A stretch of DNA of 51,709 nucleotides, taken from the NCBI RefSeq assembly GCF_002155685.1, contig NZ_MUYK01000016.1, forward strand, positions 1-51,709. Reading direction: 5' to 3'. The position numbers were made by a program, and so were the translations under genes. The stretch's first letter is position 1. Each line of letters starts with the position of its first letter. The DNA comes from Erythrobacter colymbi. Its GTDB lineage: Bacteria > Pseudomonadota > Alphaproteobacteria > Sphingomonadales > Sphingomonadaceae. The notes under the pieces are model-generated. The model made no database searches, was not told where the DNA came from, and saw only the letters and a program-made list of their open reading frames with translations. Shown in pieces: positions 16,971 through 25,718 of this stretch.

Positions 16971-18227
16971 TTAGCCCTCCGCCGTGAGGCGCGACCGCAA
17001 CGCAGTCGAAGCGGTGCGGAGGACGCCCGACCAGTCGCCGCGGGCGGCGGCGAGTCGAAGTCCGCCCTCATCGGGATCGCCGAGGGATGTGCTGGCCGCT
17101 AGCATGAAGCGCTCGAGGTCGCGGCTCAGCTCATCGATGAGGTCCGGGTCGTTCGCCGCCTCCTCAATCATTTCGCCTATGTCGTCACCGACGACGAGGC
17201 CCGTGCGCGCCGGCTCGGTAACTTCGACCCGGACTTTCTCTACGAACAGGGCGGGCGATATCGAAGAGGCGATCGCGCGGACATCGTCGCGCAGCGTCGC
17301 GGCCCTATCATGGAGCGCGCCCGCCTCGACCGTCTCGCCGCACAGCGTCACGCGCGCGATTAACGGCCGACCCGACGCGTTTGCGCCGTCAAGCCCCACG
17401 AGTGCAGAGCGCAGCAGATCCCCGACCTCATCCATTCGCGCTCCGGCGCAGTTCACGTCGAGACGAACCCATCGGATAACGTCGAGCTCGATCCGCTCGA
17501 TAGAGGCAACCTCGCCGTCGTCAACAGCAACAAGGACCGCGCCCTTGGCTCCAGTCTCTCTGATAGTTCGCCCCTGCACGTTGCCCGGAAAAATTACGTG
17601 AGGCTCGGTGCTGACCACCTCGAACTCGTGGACGTGGCCGAGTGCCCAATAATCATAGCCCCGAGATTTTAAATCCTCGAAGCTACATGGCGCATAGCCG
17701 GCATGCCCCGGCCGACCGGCCAACGCTGTGTGAAGCATACCGATGTTGAACACGTGCGGCTCGGCCGGCGGGTAGGCCAGTACAAGGTTTTCAGTGACCG
17801 CCGGCGTCGAAAAGCTCTGGCCATGGACGACGACGGAAAGTTCGGGAAGGCGATGAGTCTCGGGCCGCCGCGATCCGAACAGCCGGACGTTCGGCGGCCA
17901 GGGAACCGTGCGGGAGATGACGGAGGCCGCGTCATGATTGCCGGCCAGCAGAAACGCTGGAATACCGGCTTGGTCAAGGCGGCCCATCGCTTTCGCGAAG
18001 TAGAGACCGGTCCCCATGTCGCGCCAGTCGCCATCGAACAGGTCTCCGGCAATAACCATGAAGTCAACATCCTCGTCGATCGCGCACTGCACCAGGTTGT
18101 CAAATGCAGCGCGAGTCGCTGAGCGGATCTCGTCGACCGGCAGGCCCTCGTATCTCGACAAACCGTGCAAGGGGCTGTCGAGATGGATGTCAGCGGCGTG
18201 CAGAAACTTAAAGCTCGTCAAGCTCAT
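16971..18227 (-). CDS. SbcD/YhaO-like metallophosphoesterase nuclease
   Basis: This 418-residue calcineurin-like phosphoesterase of the Mre11/SbcD/YhaO type has all metal-binding motifs: HAADIHLDSPL (D13, H15), AGDLFDGDW, LLAGNHD (~95) and LGHVHEF (~196). A capping/DNA-contact domain with no recognised motif follows. Mre11-type proteins are Mn-dependent nucleases gated by their coiled-coil ATPase partner, which is the next gene. The ATG at 18227 is adjacent to AAAAGGGGA; a TTG two codons later has better spacing. A 136-base gap separates it from the UvrD-like gene upstream, so it may have its own promoter. Confidence 0.85.
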   Translation of the reverse strand: MSLTSFKFLHAADIHLDSPLHGLSRYEGLPVDEIRSATRAAFDNLVQCAIDEDVDFMVIAGDLFDGDWRDMGTGLYFAKAMGRLDQAGIPAFLLAGNHDAASVISRTVPWPPNVRLFGSRRPETHRLPELSVVVHGQSFSTPAVTENLVLAYPPAEPHVFNIGMLHTALAGRPGHAGYAPCSFEDLKSRGYDYWALGHVHEFEVVSTEPHVIFPGNVQGRTIRETGAKGAVLVAVDDGEVASIERIELDVIRWVRLDVNCAGARMDEVGDLLRSALVGLDGANASGRPLIARVTLCGETVEAGALHDRAATLRDDVRAIASSISPALFVEKVRVEVTEPARTGLVVGDDIGEMIEEAANDPDLIDELSRDLERFMLAASTSLGDPDEGGLRLAAARGDWSGVLRTASTALRSRLTAEG

Positions 18228-18363
18228 TCCCCTTTTGACGAATAGGCGCCTCACTTTCGGATCCCCGCCAATAATGGGATGAATGTGAGCGCAGTTCACC
18301 ACCACTTACAACACTGCGAACGGATCGGGCCCCACTGGACGGTCGGTGGTCGTATGAAGTCAA

Positions 18364-20127
18364 TCAGACCGCGCTCGGGTCAGCCGGCAAGGCGATCACG
18401 TTCTCCTCACCAAAAAGCTCACTGGCCTTCGCTAGCGCTGCCGCGCTGAGCACCTGCGTGAACAGAAGAGCCAGCCTCCTCTTCGGACGCGAACATGCCA
18501 CGTAGAACAGGTTGCGGTTGCTCTCAAAGAAGGCGACCCTGTCTTCGGGAGGCCCGGGATCCATCCATTCCAGCATCTGAGCGAAGTTATACTTGTTCCA
18601 GCCGCGGCCGACGATGACGAGGACGTTCTCGAACTCGGCACCCTTGACGCCATGCTTCGTCGCGAACGGCGTGTGGCCGTCTATGAAGGCGTCCACGGCG
18701 ATGAGCTCCGCATAGGGCACCTCGCGGAGCTTTCGCAACTGGGTCACCCGGCGCGGCTCGTCTTCAACAGGATCCGCTCCCACGGCGGCAAGCCGATCCT
18801 CGCGGTCCACGACCGCCTCGGGAACGCGCATGTGCGCCTGCGCCCTAATGAAGTCGATTACCTGCCCAATCGTGCCCGTCTGCCTAAGCTCGATGAGTTC
18901 CTGGAAGGACTGGGACCAAGCCACCTTGTCCTGATGACGGCGGATGCTGGGCCGACCGGCGTCGAGACATCCGAACATCTCGCCGTAGCGCTGCGCTTGG
19001 AAGGCGGCGCACGCGGGCTCCACGTGATCCGCGAGGAACTTGATGTGCGGATCGTCCTTCTTCAGCCACGCGTCGTTGAACTGACCGTAGATTTGCTGGA
19101 TCGTTGGATAGCCCTGCTCCCGTGCGAGGACGCTGTGGCTGAGCATCAGGATCTTCGTCCGCTTGACTGAAAAATCCCAACCTTCGCCGATTAGCCTGGC
19201 CTTGAGATGGTTGAAGTAGGCGCGGGCCGCCTCGGCGCTCGTATCTCCGGTCCAGTGCCCGCCTCCCTGGCCTGTGCGGCGCTGCCCCGGCCAAGCGTTG
19301 GTATGGAAGAGCCGCGCCTCGCCGGGCACGTCGGCGTCGCTGGGAATCTGCGGAAGCGCAGGCCTCATGCGGTTGAGCATCGAGACGATTGGTCCGGCCG
19401 AACGGAAGTTGGCGTTCTTGTCTATTACCTCAAGCGCGGCGTGCTCAACCGCCCCGCATCCCTCGCCGTATATCTTCTGCCAGTGATCGCCGAAGAGGCC
19501 CACAACAGGGCCGGTGCCTGTGTCGAGGAAGTACTGCTTCAAGGCGTCCACGAAGCCGGCGTCAGTGTCCTGATACTCATCGATCAGCATAATCGGATAG
19601 CGCGCAGTCATCACGGCCCGAAATTTGGGCCGTGCGAGGAGCGCGGTCATGAGCGTGAGCACGTCCTCGTGCCGCAACGACACTTCCGTTTCGGTCACAC
19701 GGGGATAGCCGAGTTCATAATGGATGGTACGGGCACCGATATCGGCGACCTCCGCCTCGGCGAGCCGATCGGTCCAGCCCCCGAGCGTCGGCACCAGCGC
19801 ACGGATCTCTGGCTGGAAGTCCTGCAGCAGGGACCAGCAGAAACCGTGGATCGTTTCTGGTCGTACCGCAGGATGCGCCTGGACGCGGGACGTGATCTCG
19901 TCCTTCGCGACGTTCGTGAAAGTAATGCAACCGATCTGCTGCCGGTTACGCAGGAGCTCGGTCCCGCGTAGGGCGAGAAGCCTGCGGAGTGCCTTCTCGA
20001 GCGAGTAGGTCTTGCCCGCACCGGCGCCGGCCTCGAGACGGAAGCTGCGACCATCGTCGAAGCAATTGAAGACGCGCTCCAACGCAACGCGGCCGGCGGC
20101 GTCGGCTGGGCTCTCCCCATCAGCCAT
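18364..20127 (-). CDS. gajB: UvrD/PcrA-like SF1 helicase, GajB-like
   Basis: This is a 587-residue superfamily 1A helicase. Motif I is EAGAGAGKT (32-40), motif Ia ITFTNVAKDEI, motif II MLIDEYQDTD (~180), then a motif VI-like YVACSRPKRRLALL (~545). I start it at the ATG at 20127, which overlaps the upstream OLD-family gene by 8 bases; an in-frame TTG at 20151 is less likely. OLD-TOPRIM plus UvrD-like helicase in one overlapping pair is the Gabija arrangement (class 2 OLD), where GajB senses nucleotide depletion or DNA ends and GajA cuts DNA. It is somewhat longer than the Bacillus GajB I recall (about 490 residues). Confidence 0.85.
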   Translation of the reverse strand: MADGESPADAAGRVALERVFNCFDDGRSFRLEAGAGAGKTYSLEKALRRLLALRGTELLRNRQQIGCITFTNVAKDEITSRVQAHPAVRPETIHGFCWSLLQDFQPEIRALVPTLGGWTDRLAEAEVADIGARTIHYELGYPRVTETEVSLRHEDVLTLMTALLARPKFRAVMTARYPIMLIDEYQDTDAGFVDALKQYFLDTGTGPVVGLFGDHWQKIYGEGCGAVEHAALEVIDKNANFRSAGPIVSMLNRMRPALPQIPSDADVPGEARLFHTNAWPGQRRTGQGGGHWTGDTSAEAARAYFNHLKARLIGEGWDFSVKRTKILMLSHSVLAREQGYPTIQQIYGQFNDAWLKKDDPHIKFLADHVEPACAAFQAQRYGEMFGCLDAGRPSIRRHQDKVAWSQSFQELIELRQTGTIGQVIDFIRAQAHMRVPEAVVDREDRLAAVGADPVEDEPRRVTQLRKLREVPYAELIAVDAFIDGHTPFATKHGVKGAEFENVLVIVGRGWNKYNFAQMLEWMDPGPPEDRVAFFESNRNLFYVACSRPKRRLALLFTQVLSAAALAKASELFGEENVIALPADPSAV

Positions 20128-22195
20128 GGGCGGGCTGTCCGTCGCCGGCAACTTCCACCCCGATCACCTCGGCGACCAGTTCCTCTGCCACCGCCTCTGG
20201 CGGTAGAACCGGAGCGGGGTTGCCTTCGGCGAGCCACCGCAGACCTTCGGCGATGTATCTGGGAGTCCTCCAAGCAGTGCTCTCGATCGCGTGCTCTAGG
20301 GCAAAGCTAGACTTCTTCTGTTCGGCCGCATGCCCATAGGCGAGATCCGCCCGATCCCCCTCGCCAAGTTCGAACAGCTCTGGGTTGGCGAGGATAAACG
20401 CGTCCTCGAAACTGCGGGCGGAGGGTCCGCCATCCTCCTCAGGGATTTGATAGGCAAGGCGCTTGCCAGCGCTGATCTTCTCATCCGCCGTCTTCGCCAG
20501 AAGTTGCGCTGGGGACACGTCGGGCGAGAACCACTCCTTGATGCACGCGTTGCTGGTGAAAGTCCCCTGCGCCACGGGGACCGCCACGCGCTTGTTACTG
20601 GCATTGGGAGCCACTGAGTCGATGTCGGTGATTATAAGCGTGCGCAACTCGAGGAAGTTGAGAAGGTCGTAGAACCGGTGCGCGTACGCACCGCCGACCT
20701 CCATCACGGTCAGGTACTGGCTGCTGAGCTGCGGCTGCCCGGCCGCTGCCTCGTCAGTCTTGCGGATCATGGAGGGAAGCAGGAGCCGCTCCGACGTGCC
20801 CTCAATTAGGATCGCCTTGTCTGCGAAGAACAGGTCACATCGTGAGAGCGTGAGATACTGATGAAGGAATTCGCGAACCGCAGGCTCGGCGCCCGCCATG
20901 CCCTGACGCAGATCCTTCACGACCGAACGGCGCATGCCCTCGCCGTCGGGAATGGAGAGGAAGTAGCGGAGGCTCTCGAAACGCGCCTCGTTCGCCATGT
21001 GCGGGGAATGTGTCGTCACAACGAACTGCACCGGCCAAGGCCGATCAGCGTTCAGCTGCGCCACGAACGCGGCCGCGACACGCTCGAGCTGCCGGATGAA
21101 GACCTCCTGCATCTGCGGATGAAGGTGCGCCTCTGGCTCCTCTATGAAGATGAGGTGGACACCGGCCGATGTTGGTGTCGCCTGATACTCCCGGAAGAAG
21201 CGCAGTAGCTGAAGAAGCATATAGACGAGGTTCCTCGTCCCCAGCCCGTTGTAGGTCTCAGGCAACGTCATGCCGTTGACGCCCCGATACCTAACCCTCG
21301 TGTGGTCCTTGAGGAGCTTGTTCACGTCGAAGCTCGTCTCGGTCACGAGCCCAGGATCTGAAAGACCGGGGTATCCAAACAGATCGAACGTGGGCAGCAG
21401 CGAGGTCAGCCCAGAATTGAAGCTGTTGTGGACGTCGCCCTGAATGGCTTCCACCACGTCCTTAAGTTGCTCCGCGGTCGTCCGCCTCTCGGGGTTGATG
21501 TCGTCCGTCAAAGCCGACTGAAACAGGACCTCGACAACTTTGCCGAGGACGTCGCGTTCGCGGATGGTGTCATCGTCGAGACCACGCTGCGCGTTAATGA
21601 AGCCGCCTCCGATCAGCGTCGTGAGCAACTTGGTCTCAAGCAACTTGCGGTTGGTGGCGTCGTTGGGATCGACGGCTTCAAGCGTCCCCGCATAGGCGGA
21701 CGGGAGCCGTTGGCTCAGGTTCCGAAAGAAGCGGGAGCGGTCGTCTGCAGCGTCTTCGAGCGGTATCAGGTGGTCGGTGAAGAAGGCCTCGGGCGCTGTC
21801 GCTTTCGGGCCGAAACAAAACTCCAGGCGGGCCTCGTGACAGTCCTCGTTTAGGTCGATGATGCAGTTGCCCAGCGGTCCGAGATCCGGCGCATCCGTGT
21901 CGTATCCGATGTCGAGAACCAATCGGATCGATGGCAGCTGCCCTAGGACATCGGCGGCCTGCGGGTCGGCGCGGTAGGCCTGCAGCGCCTGCCAGAAACT
22001 CTCGTGGCACCCTAGAGAGAAGTCCTCGAGCCGAAACGCCAGATTGCCGCCGGATAGGAGCCGCCGGAACAGCTCCGCTATCGAAGTCTTCCCGCTGTTG
22101 TTCCGCCCGACGATGAGCGTTGTACGTTGCTCAAACCCAACTTCGACATCCCGCAAAAGACGGAAATTCTCAATTCTGGCCCGCACTATCTGCAT
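20120..22195 (-). CDS. gajA: OLD-family ATPase/TOPRIM nuclease, GajA-like
   Basis: This is a 691-residue OLD nuclease. The N-terminal ABC-type ATPase has Walker A GRNNSGKT (30-37) and IFIEEPEAHLHPQMQ (Walker B, ~350), followed by TTHSPHMANE. The C-terminal TOPRIM domain has ILIEGTSERLLLP (glutamate ~463) and IITDIDS (Asp pair ~525), the metal ligands of OLD nucleases. The ATG follows AGGGG about 9 bases upstream. The stop overlaps the UvrD-like gene, which makes this a Gabija-like pair rather than a lone class 1 OLD protein. It is longer than Bacillus GajA, mostly by spread-out loops. Confidence 0.88.
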   Translation of the reverse strand: MQIVRARIENFRLLRDVEVGFEQRTTLIVGRNNSGKTSIAELFRRLLSGGNLAFRLEDFSLGCHESFWQALQAYRADPQAADVLGQLPSIRLVLDIGYDTDAPDLGPLGNCIIDLNEDCHEARLEFCFGPKATAPEAFFTDHLIPLEDAADDRSRFFRNLSQRLPSAYAGTLEAVDPNDATNRKLLETKLLTTLIGGGFINAQRGLDDDTIRERDVLGKVVEVLFQSALTDDINPERRTTAEQLKDVVEAIQGDVHNSFNSGLTSLLPTFDLFGYPGLSDPGLVTETSFDVNKLLKDHTRVRYRGVNGMTLPETYNGLGTRNLVYMLLQLLRFFREYQATPTSAGVHLIFIEEPEAHLHPQMQEVFIRQLERVAAAFVAQLNADRPWPVQFVVTTHSPHMANEARFESLRYFLSIPDGEGMRRSVVKDLRQGMAGAEPAVREFLHQYLTLSRCDLFFADKAILIEGTSERLLLPSMIRKTDEAAAGQPQLSSQYLTVMEVGGAYAHRFYDLLNFLELRTLIITDIDSVAPNASNKRVAVPVAQGTFTSNACIKEWFSPDVSPAQLLAKTADEKISAGKRLAYQIPEEDGGPSARSFEDAFILANPELFELGEGDRADLAYGHAAEQKKSSFALEHAIESTAWRTPRYIAEGLRWLAEGNPAPVLPPEAVAEELVAEVIGVEVAGDGQPAHG

Positions 22196-23096
22196 TTTAA
22201 TCGCCCCTAGCGAAGAGCTTTAGCTGACGAATGGCTTCATGTCGCCGGACGAAAGCGCCGGTTTCAATGCACCGGCGTGGCCATCGCATGCGCTCGCGAG
22301 TTGCGACAGCCTTAGAGACCTCGGCGGGGAAATCACCACGGGGTCGTTCATCCGGCCGCTGTCCGTATTCAAGGCTGAGGCACTGTCTTGAAATTGATAA
22401 TCGATCCCGATTGTTAGCGTGAGTTGGAAGAAGACGCCATTCCGAATTCCACCCAATTGCAGTCATCAGCGGGGTCAAGGCTCGATGCCGAAAGCCGAGT
22501 GGCGGCTTCCGCCGGAAGCAGACGTTGTTTCCTCTGATCGGGAACGACTGGGTCTGGGTCGGCAGCTGCCTCTGGGAAATGTGCCCTCAAGCTGTAGGTT
22601 CAGCACATGTGACCCGCCTGCGTAAAGCTGCGGGGGTTGTTAGCCACCACGTAGCCGCTAATGACGCGTGCAATAGGCGAGAGGCAAACACTGCGGCCGG
22701 CCATTCGAGGTGATCCCGGAGAAGATCCGCCTTCTCCAGGAGGTCATGGGCAAACGCAAGAATTCGGACTCGATTTTGTCGCCTAGATCGGCATCTTGAA
22801 GGCGACCGCGTATCGCTATGTTGGCCGGGACGGAAAGTTTCGTCCCACTGCCATGCGCGTCTTGGAGATGAACGGGGCAGGGGAGGGCAGTCTCCGGTCA
22901 TTTCACGGCTTACCTGACCCCGGTGCCATCTGCCTCGAACGTCTTAGAAATGCGATGAACTTAGAAATGCGATGGTTTCGGCTGCAAGCTCAGTGACATG
23001 AGAACGCCATCGAGCATTCCTGCGGCGAACCAATTGTTTTCGGCGCGGGCGGAACGGTATAGGGTGCGGCATCGGCTAGGGGGATAATAGGCTAGG
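22196..23096. other. 900-base intergenic region between divergent defence modules
   Basis: No frame has convincing composition. Both flanking systems (gajA leftward, ptuA rightward) must have their promoters here. The part 22470-22590 (GGCTTCCGCCGGAAGCAG, then GGGTCTGGGTCGGCAGCTG) resembles dispersed intergenic repeats and part of 12080-12230. TTAGAAATGCGATG occurs twice in tandem at about 22944-22974. No reverse transcriptase, msr/msd-like inverted repeats or tRNA was seen. Confidence 0.5.
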
Positions 23097-24683
23097 GTGC
23101 GATTTTTTGTCGGAAGCCAGCAACCTGCCTATCAAGGCGTGCCGACGTTCCAGTTGATTAAGGACAATTGGAACGACTGGTTTAAATGGTACACGCTCTA
23201 CGCGATCCGTTCGATCCAGCCTGACGGGTCGATCATCGAGCTTGGAAGCGCGAAAATCGGGCGCAAGGGGATGACCGAAGATCAAGGCAGCACCGAACTG
23301 CCCCCCAACTTCGATGCCTTGGACGCGACCTATTTCTCCGTCGGTCAAGGCGAGAATTATTACGAAACCCTGATCTCGCTCGGGGACAATGTGCGCAACG
23401 GGTTCCTGATCGCGATGCGCGACTGCGCGTACGAGCCGGCCATTCTTGACGCCAACGCTGAGGAGCCCGTCCTTCACAACTCGCTCCTGCGCGATGTCGA
23501 GATGTCACGTGTTCGTGAGCGCTTCAACCGTCTCGCCCACGGTGAGGTCGCACTCTCGCCATACAGCTTCGACTATCTCTTTCCTCCTGATCCGCAGGCG
23601 CTAACCCCGCCGCCCGTGCTCAACTTCGCCGTGACGCCAAACTCGCTGCCGGCGACCAACATCCATGTGCTGATCGGCCGCAACGGCGTAGGCAAGACAC
23701 GCTGCTTCGACTTCTTGGGCCGTGCCTTTCTCGGCATGCCGGCGCACGACCCGCAACAGACCGTCGGCCAATTGCGTAACCGCGTGGCCAATCAGTGGGG
23801 TTTCGGCGAGCCGGACGCGGACCCCGGCTTTGCTGGTCTGGTGACAGTTTCGTTCAGCGCCTTCGATTCCACCGGCCTGCTAGGGGGAGCGAGCAGCGGC
23901 GACAAGCGCTACGCCTATGTCGGGCTAGTCACTCACGAAGCTCCGCAGACCGGAGCACCAGTCGCAATGCCGCGAGGCCCACGCGTCAAGGACGGGCACG
24001 AACTCGCCCACGAATTTGCCAAGAGCATGCTCGCCTGCCGTGAAGGCGTTCGCCGGCGCCGCTGGGAAAATGCCTTGCGAACCTTAGAGGCCGATCCCCT
24101 CTTTGCTGAGGCAAACGTCTCTGAGCTTGCCGATTATCAGGGACCAGATCTTGAACAACGTGCACGTAGCATGTTTCGGCGGATGAGTTCGGGCCACGCG
24201 GTTGTTCTTCTTTCGATGACCCGGCTCGTAGAGTTGGTCGAAGAGAAGTCTCTCGTCCTGATCGATGAACCCGAAAGTCATCTCCACCCGCCCTTGCTTT
24301 CGGCGTTTGTGCGTGCGCTGTCCGACTTGCTGATCAATCGAAATGGCGTCGCGATCATAGCAACCCATTCGCCTGTTGTTCTGCAGGAGGTTCCGCAGTC
24401 CTGCGTCTGGAAGCTGAGCCGCGTCGGCCACGAAGCCCGCGCTGATCGACCCGAACAGGAAACCTTCGGTGAGAATGCCGGGACCTTGACTCGCGAGGTT
24501 TTCGGGCTCGAGGTGACCCAGACCGGCTTCCACAAACTCATCGCCGATCATGCCGAAGGGCGCACATATGAACAAATCTTGGCGCTGTTCGGCGGCCAAC
24601 TCGGTGCCGAGGGCCGCGCGCTGGCGCGAGCGCTCAGTCTCATCTTACCGGATCAGCTTCCACCGCTCGGCGGTGATGAATAG
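23097..24683 (+). CDS. ptuA: PtuA-like AAA/ABC ATPase of a Septu-like system
   Basis: This 528-residue ATPase opens with a family-specific stretch (PTFQLIKDNWNDWFKWYTLY) rather than directly with Walker A. Walker A is GRNGVGKT at 194-201. The C-terminal half has FRRMSSGHAVVLLSMTRL (signature-like), LIDEPESHLHP (Walker B, D390/E391) and ATHSPVVLQEVP (H-loop). Septu PtuA is an ATPase that forms a complex with the HNH nuclease PtuB, and the next gene is an HNH protein overlapping by 8 bases. The GTG at 23097 lacks a close ribosome site (AGGGGG is about 14 bases away), so the start is the least certain part. Confidence 0.85.
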   Translation: MRFFVGSQQPAYQGVPTFQLIKDNWNDWFKWYTLYAIRSIQPDGSIIELGSAKIGRKGMTEDQGSTELPPNFDALDATYFSVGQGENYYETLISLGDNVRNGFLIAMRDCAYEPAILDANAEEPVLHNSLLRDVEMSRVRERFNRLAHGEVALSPYSFDYLFPPDPQALTPPPVLNFAVTPNSLPATNIHVLIGRNGVGKTRCFDFLGRAFLGMPAHDPQQTVGQLRNRVANQWGFGEPDADPGFAGLVTVSFSAFDSTGLLGGASSGDKRYAYVGLVTHEAPQTGAPVAMPRGPRVKDGHELAHEFAKSMLACREGVRRRRWENALRTLEADPLFAEANVSELADYQGPDLEQRARSMFRRMSSGHAVVLLSMTRLVELVEEKSLVLIDEPESHLHPPLLSAFVRALSDLLINRNGVAIIATHSPVVLQEVPQSCVWKLSRVGHEARADRPEQETFGENAGTLTREVFGLEVTQTGFHKLIADHAEGRTYEQILALFGGQLGAEGRALARALSLILPDQLPPLGGDE

Positions 24684-25530
24684 GATGCGTACGTTGCCAA
24701 TGCCGCCCCATTTGGCGGCCGACGTGCTGGCAACCTGTTTTGGCGGTGTCGCCGATGCAGAATTGCAGCTACGCCTTCAGGCAATCACCCCACTGCTTGT
24801 TGCGGCGGCCGCGAACTACGATCAGCTCGCGCGCGTGCAGAGCCTCCATGAAGTGGTGCGCGCACCGAACGTTGGCGCCGTCACCCGGTCCGAGTTGGAA
24901 GCGCTCTATTCGAAACAGATGAGCGCCTCGAACGGAGCTGCACGGGTGATCTACAACGCAATCCGAAACGCCCCGCCTAATGGCAAATGCCCGCTGTGCG
25001 GTATAGGCACGGTCACAGTGCTTGATCACCATCTCCCGAAGGCGCACTATCCAAGCCTGTCGGTCTGTCCATTCAATCTCGTTCCAGCCTGTGATTTTTG
25101 CAACAACGCTAAACGGGCGCGCTTCCCAACATGTGCGGAAGAACAAACCCTCCATCCCTACTACGACGATTACACCCAGCAGCAGTGGATCTTCGCCCAG
25201 CTCGATATCGAAGGGCCGCCCGTCTTGGTTTTTCACGTCGATGCACCGGCACACTGGACGCAGATCGACAGGCTCCGGGCAAAGCGGCACTTCGATGTCG
25301 TCAAACTCGGGGTTAGCTACACCTCGAATGCCAATGACGACCTGATCCCGCTCCGCGGCCACCTCACGACAATCGCAGCGACCAAGGGAGCGGGTGGCGT
25401 GCAGGCTTATCTGGCCGAGGAACAGGCGCGTTATGCAGATCGGCTCAACAGCTGGCAGCATATCATGTTTCAGACCTTAGCCGCCAGTCCATGGTTCATC
25501 GGCGGCGGATATCTCCAGATTCCCGACTGA
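24676..25530 (+). CDS. ptuB: PtuB-like HNH endonuclease of a Septu-like system
   Basis: This 284-residue HNH nuclease has zinc-binding CxxC pairs at C105/C108 (CPLCG) and C139/C142 (CDFCNNAKR). LDHHLPKAHYP (D117, H118, H119) lies between them and HPYYDD follows, giving the beta-beta-alpha-metal core. In Septu the HNH partner cuts phage or host nucleic acid when freed from the ATPase. I start at ATG 24676, 8 bases before the end of ptuA, because upstream starts in this frame would only re-read ptuA. The rest is helical with no membrane segment. Confidence 0.85.
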   Translation: MNRMRTLPMPPHLAADVLATCFGGVADAELQLRLQAITPLLVAAAANYDQLARVQSLHEVVRAPNVGAVTRSELEALYSKQMSASNGAARVIYNAIRNAPPNGKCPLCGIGTVTVLDHHLPKAHYPSLSVCPFNLVPACDFCNNAKRARFPTCAEEQTLHPYYDDYTQQQWIFAQLDIEGPPVLVFHVDAPAHWTQIDRLRAKRHFDVVKLGVSYTSNANDDLIPLRGHLTTIAATKGAGGVQAYLAEEQARYADRLNSWQHIMFQTLAASPWFIGGGYLQIPD

Positions 25531-25718
25531 TACGAAGCGATCCCAACCGGGGCGGCTTAAAAGATGATGTGGTGGCATCGAAAACAGGATTCGGGAGCGT
25601 AGCAGTCGAGTTCTCGGATGGAATGCGAAGACAGGCCGCGGCTCCAGCAGATGATCTAGGGTTGGTTGCGGATTGGCTCGCACTGGTCATCAGATGAAAC
25701 GGCATAGCTGTGTCGAGG
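25531..25718. other. Convergent intergenic gap, no gene
   Basis: Lies between the ends of ptuB and fic, which converge. No strong stem followed by a T run was found on either strand. Confidence 0.4.

Noticed and set aside
22196..25530. Retron of the PtuAB type
   Set aside because: No reverse transcriptase gene and no msr/msd-like inverted repeats were found near the PtuA/PtuB pair.
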